A stretch of 64,000 nucleotides of DNA, from positions 1-64,000 of the forward strand of contig JAUIBL010000015.1 in NCBI GenBank assembly GCA_030428355.1. Reading direction: 5' to 3'. The position numbers and the translations under genes were made by a program. Positions 17,205 to 25,891 of this stretch are shown here, piece by piece. How positions within the stretch are numbered: position 1 is the first letter of the stretch; the number at the start of each line of letters is the position of its first letter. The notes below the pieces were generated by a model, which saw only the letters and a program-made list of their open reading frames with translations, made no database searches and was not told the DNA's origin. Source of the DNA: Alphaproteobacteria bacterium. Its GTDB lineage: Bacteria; Pseudomonadota; Alphaproteobacteria; Rhodobacterales; Rhodobacteraceae.

Positions 17205-17948
17205 TCAGGTCAGCGCGGGGATCAGGATGCCCAGCCCCAAGAGCAGGGACAGGCCGATCAGAAGCCGCCTGAAGATGTTGTCCGAGATGCGCTTGAAAAC
17301 CGCAATGCCGATCTGCGCGGCCACCAGCGATGTGGGCAGGGCGATCAGGAAGGCGGTCACGGTGGGTGTGTCATACGCGCCGCGCCACCACAGCATGACG
17401 GTTGTGGTGAACAGCACGCTGACGTTGAAGGGCTGGAGCACCGCCCGGGTCTCTGCCTTGGGCCAGGGCCGCATCGACAACCAGATGACCACCAGCGCAC
17501 CGGACAGGGACGCCATGCCACCCAGCACCCCGCCGATCAGACCGATCTGCGAATCCAGAACAGGCGTGCGGCGTTCGAACTTGGGCAGGTTGGCGCGAAA
17601 GCTGAAATACCCGCCATAGATCAGCAAAAGCGCACCGATGATCAGCTTGAGAGTGTCCGCGTCGATGAAGCTGAGAAGGGAGATGCCGACAGGCACCCCC
17701 AAGAGGCCGGGAATGATGAAGCGCAGCAGGCGCGGGACATTTCGGGTCATCGCCTCGCGTACGACCCACAAGCCCTGCACGCCCGTGGTCACCGACATCA
17801 GCGAGACAACCGCGACGGCGCTGATCGGCGGCAGTGCCGCCAGAAAGAACCCCAGAGCGAAAAGCGCTGTGCCCGTGCCGGCCAATCCGTTGATGAACCC
17901 CCCGGCAAACGCGCCAAGGCTGATGAAAAGAAGGGCTTCGAACGTCAC
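17205..17948 (-). CDS. TSUP (TauE/SafE) family membrane transporter
   Basis: A 247-residue integral membrane protein with about eight hydrophobic segments in two repeats, the TauE/SafE architecture. Characterised relatives export sulfite, sulfoacetate or other sulfur or organic anions. GTG 17948 is the start because it overlaps the LysR stop (GTGA) and gives a direct N-terminal membrane segment with the family GGFINGLAGTGTALF motif. A longer upstream frame only adds LysR-overlapping residues. Context with a sulfite-oxidase-fold enzyme makes sulfite or sulfonate export attractive, but this is inference. Confidence 0.8.
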   Translation of the reverse strand: MTFEALLFISLGAFAGGFINGLAGTGTALFALGFFLAALPPISAVAVVSLMSVTTGVQGLWVVREAMTRNVPRLLRFIIPGLLGVPVGISLLSFIDADTLKLIIGALLLIYGGYFSFRANLPKFERRTPVLDSQIGLIGGVLGGMASLSGALVVIWLSMRPWPKAETRAVLQPFNVSVLFTTTVMLWWRGAYDTPTVTAFLIALPTSLVAAQIGIAVFKRISDNIFRRLLIGLSLLLGLGILIPALT

Positions 17949-18850
17949 GGTGCGTCTGCCCCGGGCTGTGTTGGCGGGTTCTCCTGAACGGCACTCAATA
18001 GGGCGGCGTGGATCTCTTCGATGACACGCAGTTTCGGGTGTTCCTTGCGGTAGGCCAGCCCGAGGATACGTGTCGGCGGAGTGACCCCAAGCGGCAGGTG
18101 ATTGAGCGGCACCGTATAGGCGCTTGTCACGCAAGGGCGGGGCACGATCGAGACACCGAGGTTGGCATGCACCATGCTGGAAATGGCTTCGAGGTTTTCA
18201 AGCTCCATCGCTTCGCTCACCCGGATGCCGTTTTCCTGAAGCCATGTCTCGATCAGCGTGCCAACCACCGCGTCGCGGTTGAAGCGGATGAAGGGCTGCG
18301 TTTCGAGGATTCGCGCGGGGTCGGTTTCCGTAACTTCGGATCCGGTGATCAGGTGCAATGGCTCTTCCGCAATCTCCAGAAACTCAAGGCCGAGCGGCAT
18401 CAGCACCGGCTTGGTCACGATGGCGACATCATAGGTGCCGCGATCCAGTCCTGACAGCAGCGTCGCCGTCAAGGCAGGAGTGATCCGCACCCGCAACTCT
18501 GGAAAACGCGCCCTCAGGATTGACATCGAGAGCGGTGCAAGCCCGATCAGCGTCGTCGGCACCGCGCCAAGCACGACATCACCCGCCAGCCCGTCATCCC
18601 CCAATACCGACGGCACAAGGGTGTCGTAATCCAGAACCAGCTTGCGCGCCCGCGCGACAACGGCCCGTCCCAGCGGCGTCAGTTCAGGGGTGCGGTGGCT
18701 GCGATCGAAAAGCGGGATGCCCAGTTCGGTTTCCAGAGTGCGCATCTGCTGACTGACGGCGGCATGGGTGATGAACACCGCATCCGCCGCGGCGCTGAAG
18801 GTTTTGTGGTCCGCCACAGCGACCAGTGTCTTGAGCAGTCTGATGGACAT
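17945..18850 (-). CDS. LysR-family transcriptional regulator
   Basis: A 301-residue regulator. The winged helix-turn-helix occupies residues 1-60 (LLKTLVAVADHKTFSAAADA, then HAAVSQQMRTLETELG), followed by the periplasmic-binding-like effector domain (~92-290). It is divergent from the TctCBA transporter genes with a 129-base promoter gap containing a T-N11-A-type dyad at 18915-18933, and it overlaps the TSUP gene. It likely responds to the imported acid or a breakdown product and controls the transporter, perhaps also the enzyme operon. Confidence 0.85.
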   Translation of the reverse strand: MSIRLLKTLVAVADHKTFSAAADAVFITHAAVSQQMRTLETELGIPLFDRSHRTPELTPLGRAVVARARKLVLDYDTLVPSVLGDDGLAGDVVLGAVPTTLIGLAPLSMSILRARFPELRVRITPALTATLLSGLDRGTYDVAIVTKPVLMPLGLEFLEIAEEPLHLITGSEVTETDPARILETQPFIRFNRDAVVGTLIETWLQENGIRVSEAMELENLEAISSMVHANLGVSIVPRPCVTSAYTVPLNHLPLGVTPPTRILGLAYRKEHPKLRVIEEIHAALLSAVQENPPTQPGADAP

Positions 18851-18914
18851 TCCCGATTTTTCTGTTTGCTTTTCTTACAGAACTTGTAATTTTTTATTTC
18901 TTCGTCAAAGCTCT

Positions 18915-18933
18915 ACTTAAGGTTAACGTAAGT
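18915..18933. promoter_or_regulatory. LysR-type dyad in divergent promoter
   Basis: ACTTA (18915-18919) and TAAGT (18929-18933) flank a 9-base spacer, an LTTR-like box upstream of tctC. The tctC ribosome site GGGAGGAGG follows at about 18966. The dyad is short, so the assignment rests mainly on its position. Confidence 0.4.
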
Positions 18934-18979
18934 CAAGAGCCCGTAACAGGGTCAAAGATTCAATTGGGAGGAGGAAACT

Positions 18980-19957
18980 ATGAAACTGCGGACACTTGGT
19001 TCTGTATTGGCGCTCGGGGTGGGCCTGATTGCTGGCACGGCAATGGCCGAATACCCGGAACGCCCGATCAACATGATCATCCCCTATGGCGCGGGTGGGG
19101 CGACGGATATTTCCGCACGCACCATCGCCGAGGCGCTGGGCACGGCGGCGGGCACGCCGCTCATCATGGCGAATGTCACGGGGGCAGGTGGTGCGACCGG
19201 GTCGGTTGCGGTGCAGAATGCCAATCCCGATGGCTACACGATGCTGTTTGCCCGCGTTGGCTCGCATTCGGTGAACCCGGCGATGAAGGCCACCTTGCCC
19301 TACACGCTTGACGATTTCCGCTTTGTGACCGTGTACGAGATCAATCCGGTGGCCTGTGCCGTGAACCCGAACAGCGGCATCGAGTCGATGGACGACCTGA
19401 TCGCCAAGGTTGCCGAAGGTGGCGTCACCTATAGTTCTTCCGGTGTCGGATCGCTGCTGCATCTGGCAGGTGCGATGGTGCTCAAGGAATTCGGCGTCGA
19501 GAACCCGCTGACCGAAGCCACGCACATCCCCCTGCAGGGTGGGGGCGCTGCGGCAACGGCGGTTCTGAACGGCACCGCGACCTTCATCTGCACCAACACC
19601 TCGGCGCTTGCGAACTTCGTGGCGAACGGTCAGCTCAAGGCGCTTATGGTGACAACAGCAGAGCCGGTGGTCGGGTTTGACGCACCAACCGCAAACGATC
19701 TGGGCAAGCCGCGTCTGAATGCGCTTGTCGGCTGGACCGGCATTGCCGGACCGGCAGGTCTGCCGGATGATGTGAGCGCCAAGTGGGGCGCGTGGATCAC
19801 CGAGGCCGCACAGGACGCGAAATTCGCGGAGACCATGGCCTCTATGGGGTCGGTGATCGACGTGATGAGCCCGGAAGAGGCGATCGAGTTCATCAACAAC
19901 CAGTACTCGGTCTTCCGTGCACTGGTGGACGAGTTGGGCATGCGGATCGAAGGCTGA
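18980..19957 (+). CDS. tctC: Tripartite tricarboxylate transporter solute-binding protein
   Basis: A 325-residue periplasmic binding protein of the Bug/TctC family. A Sec signal occupies residues 1-23 with an AMA-EY cleavage site. The mature protein opens with YPERPINMIIPYGAGGATDISART, the hallmark of the family, and carries VTYSSSGVGSLLHLAGAM near 150. It delivers a carboxylic acid anion to the TctBA membrane pair. Substrates of the family range from citrate and tartrate to aromatic and sulfonated acids, and none can be picked here. Confidence 0.9.
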   Translation: MKLRTLGSVLALGVGLIAGTAMAEYPERPINMIIPYGAGGATDISARTIAEALGTAAGTPLIMANVTGAGGATGSVAVQNANPDGYTMLFARVGSHSVNPAMKATLPYTLDDFRFVTVYEINPVACAVNPNSGIESMDDLIAKVAEGGVTYSSSGVGSLLHLAGAMVLKEFGVENPLTEATHIPLQGGGAAATAVLNGTATFICTNTSALANFVANGQLKALMVTTAEPVVGFDAPTANDLGKPRLNALVGWTGIAGPAGLPDDVSAKWGAWITEAAQDAKFAETMASMGSVIDVMSPEEAIEFINNQYSVFRALVDELGMRIEG

Positions 19958-19989
19958 GCCTGATCCTTCCGTCACATCCACCCAAGTCG

Positions 19990-20013
19990 CGCCGAGGCCG
20001 TCTGGCCTCGGCG
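19990..20013 (+). terminator. Intercistronic hairpin after the binding-protein gene
   Basis: CGCCGAGGCC (19990-19999) pairs with GGCCTCGGCG (20004-20013) over a GTCT loop, with no T tract. Such hairpins commonly protect the binding-protein message so that it exceeds the membrane subunits. Confidence 0.6.
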
Positions 20014-20039
20014 TTGCCACCTGCGGAGCCCACCTGACC

Positions 20040-20537
20040 ATGTCCCAGAAATCCCTGCACCTGCGCCTTGGGATCGTTGCGTCCCTGTTCGCGCTGTTTC
20101 TCGTGCTCTATGCCATCCCCACTTTCGTGTTCGCGCCGTCCAATGTCGGCAACATCATCCTGTCACCGAAGTTCTGGCCCTACGTTCTGGCCGGTCTGAC
20201 CGCGATCATCGGTGTGGCCCTGCTGTTCAACGCGCTTACGGCGGCAAGTGATGTGCCCTTCGAGGACGAGGAAACCGTACATCCCGAAGGCTCTACCCCG
20301 TGGATGCGTCTGGGCGCACTGGCGGTCATCATGGTGCTGGTGATGTTCGGCCTGCCGCGACTGGGCATGGTCTGGACCGCGATGCTGGCCTTTGCCGCCT
20401 GTGCCTTTCTGTTCCGCACGCGGCACCCCATCGCTGCGTTGGTCTGCGCCGTCATCGTGCCGCTTCTGCTTTACGCGTTTTTTGCGCATGTCGCCGGGGT
20501 TGCAATCCCGCAGGGCAACTTCGTGAGGCTGCCATGA
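20040..20537 (+). CDS. tctB: Tripartite tricarboxylate transporter small membrane subunit
   Basis: A 165-residue protein with four membrane helices (about 10-30, 43-63, 91-108 and 127-152), the TctB pattern. ATG 20040 starts it just after the intercistronic hairpin, with GGAG about 12 bases upstream. It overlaps the tctA start by four bases (ATGA). It partners TctA in sodium- or proton-driven uptake. Confidence 0.85.
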   Translation: MSQKSLHLRLGIVASLFALFLVLYAIPTFVFAPSNVGNIILSPKFWPYVLAGLTAIIGVALLFNALTAASDVPFEDEETVHPEGSTPWMRLGALAVIMVLVMFGLPRLGMVWTAMLAFAACAFLFRTRHPIAALVCAVIVPLLLYAFFAHVAGVAIPQGNFVRLP

Positions 20538-22024
20538 GCCTGATGGACAGTCTGGCCGCCGGGTTTTCCCTGGTCGGCAATTTCGAAGCGTTCTTCATGC
20601 TCTTCATCGGCCTTGTGGTCGGTGTTGTGGCCGGGGCCATTCCCGGCCTGTCGGCCACGATGGCGGTGGCGCTGACGCTGCCCTTCACGTTTTCGATGAC
20701 GCCGATCAACGCGATCCTTCTGCTGCTTGGGGTCTACAAGGGCGGCATATTCGGCGGGTCGATCCCGGCGATCCTGATCAAGACACCGGGCACGCCGGCC
20801 TCATCTGCCACGATCCTTGACGGGCATCCGATGGCCGAACGGGGCGAGGCGGGCAGGGCGCTGGGTATGGCGCTTTATGCGTCCTGTACGGCGGATGCGG
20901 TGTCGAACCTTGCGCTCATTCTCTTCGCCGGATGGTTGGCGTCCTTTGCGCTGAACTTCGGGCCCCCCGAATTCTTTGCGCTGATCCTGTTTTCGCTCAC
21001 CATCATTGCCGGTGTATCGGGCGAAAGCCTGCTGCGCGGGGCCTTGTCGGCCTTGGCCGGATTGCTGCTGGCGACCATCGGTCTTGATCTGGTCTACGGC
21101 ACCAACCGCTTCACCTTTGGTGATCCAAATATGATGGGTGGCCTCAACTTCATCGCCGTTCTCATCGGCCTTTTCGCGATCCCCGAGATCATTGCGATGG
21201 CGTGGAACCCCGTCGCGCATCTGGGCCGCACGCGGGCTTTGGGCAAGTCGCGCTGTAGCTTTGCGGACTATGCCAAGAGCTTCAAAAGCATCATCCGGGG
21301 CAGCATGATCGGTGTATTCCTCGGCTCCATTCCGGGTATCGGCGCTGCGCCTTCGGCGTTCCTCAGCTATTCCGAAGCGCGGCGCACCTCAAAGAACAAG
21401 GCGAATTTCGGCAAGGGCGAGATCGAAGGCGTGGCCGCGTCAGAGGCGGGCAACAATGGTGTGGCGGGCGCAACCCTGATCCCGCTTCTCGCGCTGGGTG
21501 TGCCGGGCGACGTGATCACCGCGATCATCATCGGGGCCTTCATGGTGCATGGGCTTCAGCCGGGGCCGATGATGTTCGTCCTGAATGTCGACATCATCTA
21601 TGGTCTCTTCATCGGCCTCATCGTCAGTTCGGTGTTCCTGCTGGTGGTGGGATCGGTTGCCATTCGGGGCTTCAAATTCGTCGCGGACGGGCCCAAGCGC
21701 ATCCTGATGCCGGGTGTTCTGGTGCTCTGCATCTACGGGGTGTTTGCCGTGAACAACAACATCTTCGATGTGGGTGTGATGTTCGTCATGGGCTGGGTCG
21801 GCTACATCATGATGCGCAACCGCATCCCCGCCGCACCGTTCCTGATCGCCTTCATCCTTGGCCCGCTGCTCGAAGACAATTTCCGTCAGTCAATGCTGAT
21901 GTCCGGCAGCGACCCGAGCATCCTGTTCCGGGGTCCGATCACGTGGTTCTTCTGGGTGCTGACAGCGATCACGGTCTTCGCGATCACCCGCAGCACCCTG
22001 CGCAAGCGGGTGCCGCTCAGTTGA
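20534..22024 (+). CDS. tctA: Tripartite tricarboxylate transporter large membrane subunit
   Basis: A 496-residue polytopic permease with about 12 membrane segments. Family signatures are visible: GVVAGAIPGLSATMAVAL near 31-48, KGGIFGGSIPAILI, and IGAAPSAFLSYSEA plus EAGNNGVAGATLIPLLALG in the second half. It is the last gene of the importer and ends 8 bases inside the convergent exonuclease gene, so the two transcripts overlap tail to tail. Confidence 0.9.
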   Translation: MSLMDSLAAGFSLVGNFEAFFMLFIGLVVGVVAGAIPGLSATMAVALTLPFTFSMTPINAILLLLGVYKGGIFGGSIPAILIKTPGTPASSATILDGHPMAERGEAGRALGMALYASCTADAVSNLALILFAGWLASFALNFGPPEFFALILFSLTIIAGVSGESLLRGALSALAGLLLATIGLDLVYGTNRFTFGDPNMMGGLNFIAVLIGLFAIPEIIAMAWNPVAHLGRTRALGKSRCSFADYAKSFKSIIRGSMIGVFLGSIPGIGAAPSAFLSYSEARRTSKNKANFGKGEIEGVAASEAGNNGVAGATLIPLLALGVPGDVITAIIIGAFMVHGLQPGPMMFVLNVDIIYGLFIGLIVSSVFLLVVGSVAIRGFKFVADGPKRILMPGVLVLCIYGVFAVNNNIFDVGVMFVMGWVGYIMMRNRIPAAPFLIAFILGPLLEDNFRQSMLMSGSDPSILFRGPITWFFWVLTAITVFAITRSTLRKRVPLS

Positions 22025-23435
22025 GATCTTCGAGGAGGCGGCCGTGGCGGCGCGTCTCCTCGATCACCTGACCAAAGGTCGTCAGGCCGCGCGCTTCGAG
22101 CATCGGCAGCATCTTCACCAAAACCTCGGCCGTTGCCCGTGCATCGCCCAAGGCCGTGTGCCGCAGTTCGGTCGGGATGGTGATGCTCAACCGATCGCAA
22201 AGCGCATCCAGCGTGTGCGTTTCGCTGGCCCCGAACAGCACAGCCGACAGAAGCACCGTGTCGAGGATCGGGTGATCCCAGCTCACGCCTGACTCTTTGG
22301 CCTGTCGATGCAGGAATGCCATGTCGAAGGGCGCGTTGTGCGCAACGATCACCGCGTCGCGGGAAAAGTCGTGGAACCGTTTTGACACAGCGCGGATGTC
22401 CGGCTGCCCGCGCACCATCGCATCCGTCACCTTGTGGACCTTGGTCGAAGCAGGCGGGATCGGGCGGCCGGGATCGACCAGTTGGTTGATCGTCTCGCCC
22501 TCGATGATCCGCCCGTTCAGCACCCGCACGGCACCCAGTTGCACCACATCGTCCTTATGCGGCAAAAGTCCCGTGGTTTCCGTGTCGAACACGGAAAAAC
22601 ACAAGGATCGCAGCGGACGGTCGAGAATATCCATCTCGGCGGCCCCGCGACGCTGGTCCAGCAGATCGAAATCATAGACCAGCGGGCGCGACGCATCCGG
22701 CGCGATGTCGAGCGTCTGGCTGTCGATCACCATCAGGTAACCGCCCCCCTCCATCGGCTTTAGCTTGGTGTCAAAGCTTTGACTGCCATCCGGGGATTGC
22801 GCGGTGAAGGCCACGTCCTTGCCGGTGCGGCCCAGTTGGGCCACAGCCGCGCCAAGAGTCTTGCTGTCAAAATAGTCGGTGATCTGGGCATTCAGGCGCG
22901 GCACGCCCAATTGCGCGAGCACCTCGGCGGCCTGTCCGTCATAAAGTACGATCTGGCCCGTCGGGCTGACAAGGATCGTGGCCACCGGGATCTCTGTCAG
23001 AAGTGCGGTCAGCCGGGCTTTCTCGGCGGTCAGTCGCGCGGTTTCCTGCGCGATGGCTTGCGCCGTGGTCAGGGCGGTTTCGTTGAGCTGCTTTGTCACC
23101 GCCGACGCCGCCGGGGCCAGATCACCAAGATAGCGGGCGGCGGTCATGTCGACTTCGCCGTCCACACCCGCATGCGCCCGTGTCCGCATCTGCGAGGCTA
23201 GCCGTTCGATCGGCTTGGCGACGTTCTCGTCGAAGAGCAACCAGATGGCGACGGTCAGACCGAGGATCAGGAAGGCAGCCAGGATCGCCGCAAAGGTAAA
23301 GCCATTGGCCACCGTTGTGTCGAGCGCCCGGCCATATCCAAACCACAAAGCCACCCCGACCGACGCAAGGCCACCAAGACCAAGAAGGCAGAAAAACAGA
23401 AAGATGCGCAGGCGAAGGCTCAGTTTGGCAAGCAT
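22017..23435 (-). CDS. Membrane-anchored sensor-like DEDDh 3'-5' exonuclease
   Basis: A 472-residue fusion. Two membrane helices (about 10-30 and 46-65) are followed by a HAMP-like segment, a coiled-coil stretch near 115-140 and a PAS-like region (~145-240). The C-terminal third is a DnaQ/polymerase III epsilon-like exonuclease with FDTETTGL (Exo I), VIVAHNAPFDMAFL (Exo II) and HTALGDARATAEVL (Exo III), all catalytic residues present. ATG 23435 is preferred, with AGGGGG ten bases ahead; GTG 23453 is possible. It is the last gene of the symporter/DUF294 run. The target nucleic acid and the signal sensed are unknown. Confidence 0.8.
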   Translation of the reverse strand: MLAKLSLRLRIFLFFCLLGLGGLASVGVALWFGYGRALDTTVANGFTFAAILAAFLILGLTVAIWLLFDENVAKPIERLASQMRTRAHAGVDGEVDMTAARYLGDLAPAASAVTKQLNETALTTAQAIAQETARLTAEKARLTALLTEIPVATILVSPTGQIVLYDGQAAEVLAQLGVPRLNAQITDYFDSKTLGAAVAQLGRTGKDVAFTAQSPDGSQSFDTKLKPMEGGGYLMVIDSQTLDIAPDASRPLVYDFDLLDQRRGAAEMDILDRPLRSLCFSVFDTETTGLLPHKDDVVQLGAVRVLNGRIIEGETINQLVDPGRPIPPASTKVHKVTDAMVRGQPDIRAVSKRFHDFSRDAVIVAHNAPFDMAFLHRQAKESGVSWDHPILDTVLLSAVLFGASETHTLDALCDRLSITIPTELRHTALGDARATAEVLVKMLPMLEARGLTTFGQVIEETRRHGRLLEDLN

Positions 23436-23439
23436 CACA

Positions 23440-23940
23440 TCACCCCCTGTCACACACGCCGTTCACGATGGGATCATCGTCCCCCGCATCCCGCCAGACC
23501 GGATCGCCGCCATCGCCAAGGGCCGGGTCGGCGCGTTGTGCGGTGTCGCAATTCACCATGAGTTCAACCGATTGCACCGCGCCCCAGCGCCGGAAGAAAT
23601 AGACATCCACCATATGCAGCGCGGTGTTTTCACTGTTGGTGCGGATGTTGCCGGTATCCAGCGCCATAAACCGTTCGGTATAAGGCACGATATAGGTCCA
23701 GGGGCGATAGAAGGCCGTGTTCTCGACCGTTTCGACCACCTGCAAACCATCGGGCAAGGCACCCGAGGTGCGGGAATACCAGCTATATTCGCTACTGATG
23801 GTCGTGCCCAGCATCGCCGCGCCGGCGGCCACCGGGACCAGCCATTTGGGCACGCGCCCCCCGGCCATTCGTGCGATCAGCATCATGACACCCGCGCCCG
23901 CAATGCCCGCGATGATCACCGCGATCAGTTCCAGAAACAT
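23440..23940 (-). CDS. Conserved membrane protein of unknown function
   Basis: A 166-residue protein with an N-terminal membrane segment (about 4-25) and a second around 35-52. The remainder, with SEYSWYSRTSGALPDGLQVV and FYRPWTYIVPYTERFM, is probably periplasmic. I do not recognise a named family. GGGAGG lies 7 bases before ATG 23940. It sits between the DUF294 protein and the exonuclease fusion, four bases from the latter, so it probably serves the same acetate-linked module. Confidence 0.6.
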   Translation of the reverse strand: MFLELIAVIIAGIAGAGVMMLIARMAGGRVPKWLVPVAAGAAMLGTTISSEYSWYSRTSGALPDGLQVVETVENTAFYRPWTYIVPYTERFMALDTGNIRTNSENTALHMVDVYFFRRWGAVQSVELMVNCDTAQRADPALGDGGDPVWRDAGDDDPIVNGVCDRG

Positions 23941-23965
23941 CAATCGTCCTCCCAAACGATACGTG

Positions 23966-25789
23966 TCAGCCTAACATGCCACGCCCGTGTCCCACTGCCG
24001 ATTGCAGCGACTTTATCACCACGAAGGCGTCCCGAAGATGACTTCGCTCAAAATCCGACAGATCTGTCGGGCTCAGGAAATTGTCCGGCATGATGCCAGA
24101 GCGCACCTGTGCCGCCTGATGGTCCAGCCGTGTTTCCGCGATCAGGTCGTAGGCGTCGCGCAAATCCTGCCCGCCCGATCCGCTCAGCACCCCCGCGGCC
24201 ATCGCCGCTTCGAGCCGGGCTGCCGTGTTGACGGCAGTCAGCTTGCCCTGCAACGCATAGATGCGCCCCAGATCGACAACAGGCACCACGCCATTGTGCT
24301 TGAGGTCGATCATGTTCTTGTGCTCGCCCGACCGGATCGTCGCGAACCCCCGCAAAAGGCCCAGCGGCGGCGTGTGCTTGAGCGAGTTCGACACCATATG
24401 CGCCACGAAGATCGAGTTGGCTGCAGCCTTGCGCAAGGTTTCTGCCTGCAAATCCTCGAACAGCCGGGTCGCGCCGCCAATCGGGCGCAGGTCGAACATG
24501 ACGCTGGCCAGCATCTGTGCCTCGGGCGACGGGGTCTTGATCCAGCCTGCGAAATACTCGCGCCACACACGCACCGGCTGCCGCCAGCGCGGATTGGTCG
24601 CCATCATGTCGCCGGGGCAATAGACATAGCCGCAGGTATCAAGCCCGTCGCAGACGAACCGCGCCAGCGCCTCGAAATAGGGCATGTCGGCCTCGGTCAC
24701 GCTGTCGTCCAGCAACAGGCAATTGTCCTGATCGCTGACGCCGGTCTGTTCCTGCCGCCCCTGCGATCCGCAGGCCAGCCAGAGATAGGGTACAGGGGCC
24801 GGGCCAAGCTTGGCTTCGGCCAGAGCAAGCAAGCGACGCGTTGCAGTGTCGGCCACATCGGTGATCAGCCGGGTGATCACCTCATGCCGGTTGCCGCCCG
24901 CGACAAGCTGCGCCAGCAGTTGCGGGATGCGCTTCGTGACCTGCGCCATCTCTTCGGCACTGTTCGAGTGGGCGATCTCGGACACCAGTTCAGCCGAGCT
25001 GACCGCCTGAAACCGGGTCAGGTCGGTCTGGGTGACGATGCCCACCAGCTTGCCCGCCTGTGTCACCGGGATATGCCCGATCCGCCGCTCCATCATCATG
25101 TGCAGCACGTCCGACCCGATGGCCGAGGGGGGCAGGGTGACCGGATCAGGCGTCATGATCTGCGCAATCGGTGTGTCGAACGGCAACCCGTCGCCCACCA
25201 CCTTGCCCGACAGATCGCGGATCGTGGCGATTCCCTGCAACGCATCCTCATGCGCAATACAGATCGACGACACCCGCGCATCGCGCATCAGGCGGGCGGC
25301 GGATTGCACGTCGGTCTCGGGCGGGCAGGTAAGAGGTTTGGTCGCCATCAGCGTCTCGACCCGCGTCGTGGCGAGGCTGGCCTTGTTGGGCTTTTCCGTC
25401 CGGCTGCGGTTGAAGAACCGACGGAACGCGGGATCGTCGGCCATCGCCTGATGAAAGCGCGCAGCGGGAAGCATCAGAAGTGTCGCGTCCGTCAGGGCGC
25501 GGGCGGATGTCAGGCTGGCGCCATCCCGCAACAACCCGCGTTCGCCGAAGGAATTGCGCGGCCCCAGAAGGGAGACCGGAATGTCATGTTCGTCGCGCAC
25601 CTCCACATCACCGCGATAGACGATGTAAAGCCCCTCCAGAGCGCAATTCAGCGCGTAAACTTCTGCCCCTGCCGAAAAGGTCTGCACCTCGATTTTGCCG
25701 ATCAAGGTTCCGAGGGCCGCAGGTTCCATCGCATCATAGGGATGCAGCGCGGATAGAAACTGGGCGATGGATTGGGCGTCGGGGGTCAT
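23966..25789 (-). CDS. cNMP-binding/CBS/DUF294 putative nucleotidyltransferase
   Basis: A 607-residue signal-transduction protein. Domains in order: cyclic-nucleotide-binding-like (~15-120), two CBS repeats (~145-205 and ~208-265), a DUF294 nucleotidyltransferase domain with ACGSQGRQEQTGVSDQDNCL (~340-359, GS-x-G...D-x-D type active site) and a DUF294 C-terminal substrate-binding domain. The architecture resembles GlnD-like modifying enzymes, so it may transfer a nucleotide to a protein target in response to an adenine nucleotide. ATG 25789 gives the family N-terminus. It follows the acetate symporter gene in the same direction. Confidence 0.8.
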   Translation of the reverse strand: MTPDAQSIAQFLSALHPYDAMEPAALGTLIGKIEVQTFSAGAEVYALNCALEGLYIVYRGDVEVRDEHDIPVSLLGPRNSFGERGLLRDGASLTSARALTDATLLMLPAARFHQAMADDPAFRRFFNRSRTEKPNKASLATTRVETLMATKPLTCPPETDVQSAARLMRDARVSSICIAHEDALQGIATIRDLSGKVVGDGLPFDTPIAQIMTPDPVTLPPSAIGSDVLHMMMERRIGHIPVTQAGKLVGIVTQTDLTRFQAVSSAELVSEIAHSNSAEEMAQVTKRIPQLLAQLVAGGNRHEVITRLITDVADTATRRLLALAEAKLGPAPVPYLWLACGSQGRQEQTGVSDQDNCLLLDDSVTEADMPYFEALARFVCDGLDTCGYVYCPGDMMATNPRWRQPVRVWREYFAGWIKTPSPEAQMLASVMFDLRPIGGATRLFEDLQAETLRKAAANSIFVAHMVSNSLKHTPPLGLLRGFATIRSGEHKNMIDLKHNGVVPVVDLGRIYALQGKLTAVNTAARLEAAMAAGVLSGSGGQDLRDAYDLIAETRLDHQAAQVRSGIMPDNFLSPTDLSDFERSHLRDAFVVIKSLQSAVGHGRGMLG

Positions 25790-25816
25790 GGCGCGGCCTG
25801 CTGTCGAAAGTGAAAA

Positions 25817-25880
25817 GTCCCGCCCCGGAATACCGGCGCGGGACCGCATTGTCAGGGGGCGTCACCCCGAAGGATGACGC
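25817..25880 (-). terminator. Two hairpins after the symporter gene
   Basis: GTCCCGC-C-CCGG (25817-25828) pairs with CCGG-C-GCGGGAC (25833-25844) apart from one C-C mismatch. GCGTCA (25859-25864) pairs with TGACGC (25875-25880). They lie between the symporter stop and the DUF294 gene start; with no T tract they could reduce read-through. The second resembles the palindromic repeat family at 12063. Confidence 0.5.
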
Positions 25881-25891
25881 GTCCTGTTGGC

